Assembly: GCF_000337895.1 (NCBI RefSeq)
Contig: NZ_AOMA01000128.1
Span: forward strand, 18,778 to 63,674
DNA: 44,897 nucleotides
Direction of reading: 5' to 3'
Source: Halobiforma nitratireducens JCM 10879
GTDB lineage: Archaea; Halobacteriota; Halobacteria; Halobacteriales; Natrialbaceae
The translations under genes were made by a program, and so were the position numbers. A model generated the notes under the pieces. The model ran no database searches. It saw only the letters and a program-made list of their open reading frames with translations, and was not told the DNA's origin. This document shows, piece by piece, positions 40,963-44,897 of this stretch; position 1 is the stretch's first letter; the number at the start of each line of letters is the position of its first letter.

Positions 40963-42927
40963 ATGGGACTCGATCTACCCGAGTTAGACGACAGGGAGTA
41001 CGAAGAGTTGCTCGAGCAGGCGAAAAAACTGATCCCGGCGTACTCGGACGAGTGGACGGATCTCAATCCACACGACCCGGGAGTGACGATTCTGGAGGTG
41101 CTCGCCTGGCTGACGGAGACGCATACCTATCAACTCGATCAGATTACTGACGAGCACAGACGCAAGTACTTGCAGTTGGTCGGGTACCAGCAACGGCCGC
41201 CGACACCGGCGACGGCGACGGTCGCGCTCGACGTTCCCGACGCGCTCGTCGGCCAGCGGCTCCCAGCGGGAGCCCGACTCACCGTGACCGACGGCGTCGA
41301 CGAACGGTATCGGTTCGAGACGGACAGTGATGTCGTGCTGTCGAACGCGTCCGTCGAGGCGGTCATCGGTGATGCAGGCGCGGTGAGCGATCACAGCGAG
41401 GCGAACGCAGCGTCGGAAACGTACTATCGGCCGTTCGGTCGGGAAGTCGACGAAACCGACGCGCTCTATCTCGGCTTCGATCGGGACCCGTTCGCCGAGT
41501 CGGACCGTCTTACGCTGTCGGTCGCGTATCACGACGACGACTTGCCGGAGCCGGCGGACCCGCCCGAGCACGGCGACCATCCGACGTTCGAACCGTCGGT
41601 CGAACTCGCGTGGGAACGATACCGCGATGGCCGCTGGGAGCGACTCCGAGTGCTCGACGACGGGACCGACTCGCTGTACCAGGGTGGACTGATCGACCTC
41701 GCTACCGCCGAGCAGCCACGGGAGCGGGAGTCCGGCTCCGGGACCGAAACCCTCTCGCTTCCCTCGCGGGTTCCGGACGCTGCAGTCGGCTGGATTCGCT
41801 GTCGCGTCGAGACTCCTGGGTACGAAATCCCGCCCCAGATCGACAGTATCCGGCCCAACGTCGTTACCGCGACCCACGCCGCTCGCGTCGAGAACGAGCA
41901 GTTGACCCCTCTGTCGGGCACTGCAGGATCGAGGACCGCTCGATCGTTCGACAACGAGACCTACCGGTTCGAACACAGTCCGGTGCTCTCGGCGACGATT
42001 TCCGTGAATGGCGAACGCTACACCGAAGTCCCCGACTTCGACGCCTCCGGTCCGGACGATCGACAGTACGTCCTCGATCGCGAAACGGGACGCGTCACGT
42101 TCGGCGACGGTATCAACGGGACGGCACTGCCGACCGGCGCGACGGTCACCGCCGACTACGTCTACGGCGGTGGCGAACGCGGCAACGTCTCTCCGGCGGC
42201 GAGTTGGCAACTCACGGACCCGGGATCGGATTTCGACGCCACCGTCTCCGCGGCGTCGATCGATGTCACGCCGCTTGGACCCGCCACCGGCGGGAGCGAC
42301 GCCGAAACGGTGACGGAGGCACTGAACCGCGTCAGGCGCGATCTCGACCGGCCGGCCCGTGCGGTCACTGCGGGGGATTATCGACAGCTCGCCGAACGAA
42401 CTCCGGGCCTCAGAATGGGCCGTACGCACGTCGATGTCGACGAGACCGACGCGACCGTGATCGTGATCCCGTACGCGCCGGCCGACGTTCCGAGCCCAAC
42501 CCCGAGCGAGGCGTTTCTCGATACCGTCCGTGACTTCCTCCGAGAGCGGACGCTGCTGACCGACCGCGTCGAGGTCGTCGGCCCGCAGTACGTCCGCCTC
42601 GAGATCACGGTCGGTGGCCGGGTCCGCCGGCAGTACGCTCACAGCGGATTCGAAACGGCGATCACCGACGCAGTCGAGTCGTACCTGCATCCCCTCTCCG
42701 GGTTCGACGGCGATGGATGGCCGCTCGGTCGTTCCCTGAGTCGCGACGAGTTACGGGAGGTGATCGCGGAAGTCGATGCGGTCGCGCAGGTGTCCGACCT
42801 GTCGGTTACCGCCCACGGCGGAACGGCAAGCGGCGACGAGATCACGATCGACGAGACGGCGTTGTTCACCGTCGAACGTGTGACAGTCGAGATGGAGACG
42901 ACAACGCGACACGGAGGGCAACTGTGA
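40963..42927 (+). CDS. Baseplate J-like wedge protein, second copy
   Basis: 654 residues from ATG 40963, chosen over a longer frame because gccggagg lies 9-15 bases upstream and the earlier frame is inside the other J gene. LNPHDPGVTILEVLAWLTET near the N-terminus, DRQYVLDRETGRVTFGDGIN and TVTADYVYGGGERGNV in the middle, and RARAVTAGDY-type plus ESYLHPLSGFDGDGWPLGRS motifs later are the same order as in the larger copy. Two J proteins are usual in eCIS (Afp11 and Afp12). It shares four bases with the next gene (GTGA at 42924). Confidence 0.93.
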   Translation: MGLDLPELDDREYEELLEQAKKLIPAYSDEWTDLNPHDPGVTILEVLAWLTETHTYQLDQITDEHRRKYLQLVGYQQRPPTPATATVALDVPDALVGQRLPAGARLTVTDGVDERYRFETDSDVVLSNASVEAVIGDAGAVSDHSEANAASETYYRPFGREVDETDALYLGFDRDPFAESDRLTLSVAYHDDDLPEPADPPEHGDHPTFEPSVELAWERYRDGRWERLRVLDDGTDSLYQGGLIDLATAEQPRERESGSGTETLSLPSRVPDAAVGWIRCRVETPGYEIPPQIDSIRPNVVTATHAARVENEQLTPLSGTAGSRTARSFDNETYRFEHSPVLSATISVNGERYTEVPDFDASGPDDRQYVLDRETGRVTFGDGINGTALPTGATVTADYVYGGGERGNVSPAASWQLTDPGSDFDATVSAASIDVTPLGPATGGSDAETVTEALNRVRRDLDRPARAVTAGDYRQLAERTPGLRMGRTHVDVDETDATVIVIPYAPADVPSPTPSEAFLDTVRDFLRERTLLTDRVEVVGPQYVRLEITVGGRVRRQYAHSGFETAITDAVESYLHPLSGFDGDGWPLGRSLSRDELREVIAEVDAVAQVSDLSVTAHGGTASGDEITIDETALFTVERVTVEMETTTRHGGQL

Positions 42928-44897
42928 CGTTTTCGTACACGGTTACGACGAGCGAGTCGGACTGGCGCGACTGGGGACTGCGAAACGTTCGGATCACCGA
43001 CGGCGGCGTTGCCCTGCGGGAGACGACGGCGGTTCGGTCGCGAACGATCGACGACTCGATCGTCGACGTCACCGCCGATCGGGCGGGCGTGCGCTATTTG
43101 CTGACCCAGGACGGCGCAGTGTATCGATACGAAGAAACGAGCGACACTCGGGAACTGGTGATCGACGGTACCCCCCGGGGCGAGTGGGACCCACGATCGA
43201 TCACGACGAGCGGGTCTCGCGTGTTCGTGATCGATGGGGACGGAGTGATCACTGCGGTCGATCCCGAAACGCGGCGTGAGATCGAAACGTTCGAGACGCT
43301 CGTGGCCGACCCGAGAAAGCTGATCTCCGAACGGGGGACGCTCTACGCCCTCGATTCGTCGGGAACGATCGTCTCGATCCGCGGCGACGAACAAGAAGCG
43401 AGCCGGTCGTCGAAACCGACCGTCGATGTCGCGACATCGCCGGACGGTGTGGCGGTGATAACGACGGCCGAAGACGAAAACGAAGCGGAAGCGGAAGACG
43501 AAGACGAGCACGAACTGTGGCGAATCCGTACCGACCAGGACGATCCCACGAGTGAGAAACTGCTCGCAGGGGACGATTTCGCCGCCGAGACGCCGTTTAC
43601 CCCGACAGCGATCGCGATCGCCGGCCCCTCGCTGGTCATCGCTGGCCGCTGTAAATCCGGAGACGAACACGCCCTCTTCGAGTTCGAACCCGAAACGGCA
43701 CAGTTCTCCCGTCTCACCACCCTCGAGAACGCGGGAGCGATCGAGACGCTCGTCGGCCGCGTATCGGACGACGGCCGCCGATCGTTTTACGCGGTCGATG
43801 CCCAAGACCGGTGTTTCTCGCTGACCGAACGCATCGAGTATCTCGAGCGTCCCGATGGCGACACTCACGCCGGCCTCGCGGTGACCCGGTACGACGGCGG
43901 GAGCGACCAGCTCGAGTGGCATCGACTCGTCGTCGATCTCGCCCGGTTCCCCCCGAACACCAGGGTTCGACTTCGGTATTACGCGACCGACGAGCCGTTG
44001 TTGCCGGTCGACGGGTCCGGTTCGCCGGGGGAGTCCGATCGACCAGCAACACGAAACCGCGGGTCCGAGCGGTCCGCGGAACGGAAGCGCCGGAACGAGA
44101 CGCCGGCGAACTGGACGCAGACGCAGTTCGACCCGGCGGACGCCCCGGCGGTGCTACAGGGGATCGGCGTCTCCTCCGGGCTCGAACTGATACGGACGGC
44201 TCCGGAGCGGCTCGCTGCGCGCCACGAGTCGCTGTCGACGGAACCAGTCAAGCGCTGGCAACGAACCGCGTTCGACGCCCTCGAGACCCACGCCGAGTCC
44301 GAGTGGAACGTCGCCGAAGTGGCCGACAACCCCGACGTATTACTGCGAAACGCTACCGGCCGGTACCTGTACGTCGCCCTCGAACTCGTTGGAACGCCGA
44401 CGGCATCGCCACACGTCGATACCGTGACGGCGTACTGTCCGCGCCAGTCGTATCTCCGCTACATGCCGGAGCTGTACCAGGAGGACGATCGGTCGGCGGC
44501 GTTTCTCGAGCGGTTTCTGTCGGTGTTCGAGACGTCGTTCGTCGACGTCCAGTCCGAGATCGACGGGATCACGCAGTATTTCGACCCACACGGCGTTCCC
44601 AGCGATTCGCTGGCGTGGCTCGAGGAGTGGCTCGCGGCCGACGAGTACCGCGAGTGGCCCGAGAGCGCCCGTCGCGAATACCTGGCACGCGCTCCCGAAC
44701 TCTACAAACTGCGCGGGACGCGGGCCGGGCTGCGGGAGGTAATCGAGCTGTACCTGCGCCACGCCGCGGTCGAGGGACCGGAACCGACCACGGGTTCGGA
44801 CCGGGAACCGGAACTGGAGCCGAAACCGGAGCCGGACTCCCAACCGGACACGGACGACTCCGAGACTCCCACCGATACGACGACCGGCCACCGGCTG
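42924..44897 (+). CDS. Tail protein I-like protein with N-terminal propeller-like region (3' partial)
   Basis: 658 codons are open from GTG 42924 to the window edge with no stop, so the C-terminus is missing. Residues about 15-330 hold repeated short strands ending in patterns such as DGAVYRYEE, GSRVFVIDGDGVITAVD and GTLYALDSSGTIVSI, like a beta-propeller. From about 505 comes the tail protein I domain: RYMPELYQEDDRSAAFLERF, ITQYFDPHGVPSDSLAWLEE and APELYKLRGTRAGLREVIEL. That domain completes the wedge in phages and eCIS. The last visible 30 residues are a Pro/Glu/Asp linker (EPKPEPD). Reading this frame is required by the GTGA overlap with the J gene. Confidence 0.9.
   Translation, partial: MTFSYTVTTSESDWRDWGLRNVRITDGGVALRETTAVRSRTIDDSIVDVTADRAGVRYLLTQDGAVYRYEETSDTRELVIDGTPRGEWDPRSITTSGSRVFVIDGDGVITAVDPETRREIETFETLVADPRKLISERGTLYALDSSGTIVSIRGDEQEASRSSKPTVDVATSPDGVAVITTAEDENEAEAEDEDEHELWRIRTDQDDPTSEKLLAGDDFAAETPFTPTAIAIAGPSLVIAGRCKSGDEHALFEFEPETAQFSRLTTLENAGAIETLVGRVSDDGRRSFYAVDAQDRCFSLTERIEYLERPDGDTHAGLAVTRYDGGSDQLEWHRLVVDLARFPPNTRVRLRYYATDEPLLPVDGSGSPGESDRPATRNRGSERSAERKRRNETPANWTQTQFDPADAPAVLQGIGVSSGLELIRTAPERLAARHESLSTEPVKRWQRTAFDALETHAESEWNVAEVADNPDVLLRNATGRYLYVALELVGTPTASPHVDTVTAYCPRQSYLRYMPELYQEDDRSAAFLERFLSVFETSFVDVQSEIDGITQYFDPHGVPSDSLAWLEEWLAADEYREWPESARREYLARAPELYKLRGTRAGLREVIELYLRHAAVEGPEPTTGSDREPELEPKPEPDSQPDTDDSETPTDTTTGHRL

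Noticed and set aside
17580-44897. Locus considered as an ordinary prophage or type VI secretion system
   Set aside because: No head, packaging, lysis or integration genes are seen, and no TssJLM membrane complex; PAAR, LysM, two J proteins and an AAA ATPase fit eCIS better.

Overview
The window is high-GC DNA coding for acidic proteins. It carries Bat-type HTH-10 regulators, a HalOD1 domain, a DUF5786-like protein and TATA-box promoters placed 25-37 bases before start codons. This fits the chromosome of a haloarchaeon (Halobacteria; Natrialbales-like is my guess from general gene style, not proven). Left part (1-17.3 kb) looks like ordinary chromosome: two Bat-type regulators, a small acidic DUF5786-like protein, a CPA2 antiporter with a UspA-like tail, the three enzymes of UDP-GlcNAc synthesis (glmS, a GlmU-like bifunctional enzyme, glmM), a zinc mini-protein, a winged-helix regulator, a FemAB/GNAT-like transferase paired with an alkaline-phosphatase-superfamily hydrolase, and a HerA-like ATPase.

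Right part (17.5 kb to the window end) is a contractile injection system locus of the extracellular type (eCIS, related to Afp/PVC and to phage tails). In order it has: an FFxGKLM-type protein, one tail sheath, an inner tube protein, a 53-aa ORF, a tail-assembly-chaperone-like protein with a CxxC knuckle, a DUF6760 protein, a second tube protein, a 1.45 kb gap holding a frameshifted HalOD1 relic, a CDC48-type two-ring AAA ATPase on the opposite strand, a polytopic membrane protein, a 2023-aa disordered Ser/Thr/Arg-rich protein, a LysM baseplate protein, a gp27-like hub, a gp5-like spike, a PAAR tip, a gp25-like baseplate protein, two baseplate J proteins and a tail protein I that runs off the right edge. 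Most genes from the LysM gene onward touch or overlap by a few bases, which suggests one transcript with coupled translation.

Working together, the tube and sheath genes would give the contractile barrel; gp27/gp5/PAAR the hub and spike; gp25, the J proteins and tail protein I the baseplate; and the AAA ATPase would act in assembly or maturation. No DUF4255 cap protein, obvious tape measure, or recognisable toxin is in the window; these may lie to the right of it. eCIS-like loci have been noted in archaeal genomes by surveys, so the class is not new. The parts that look least described are the giant disordered protein with its internal AT-rich promoter-like patch and 90-base repeats, the chain of tiny overlapping ORFs bridging the baseplate genes, the membrane protein inside the locus, and a compact three-way-junction RNA-like element at 3083-3157.
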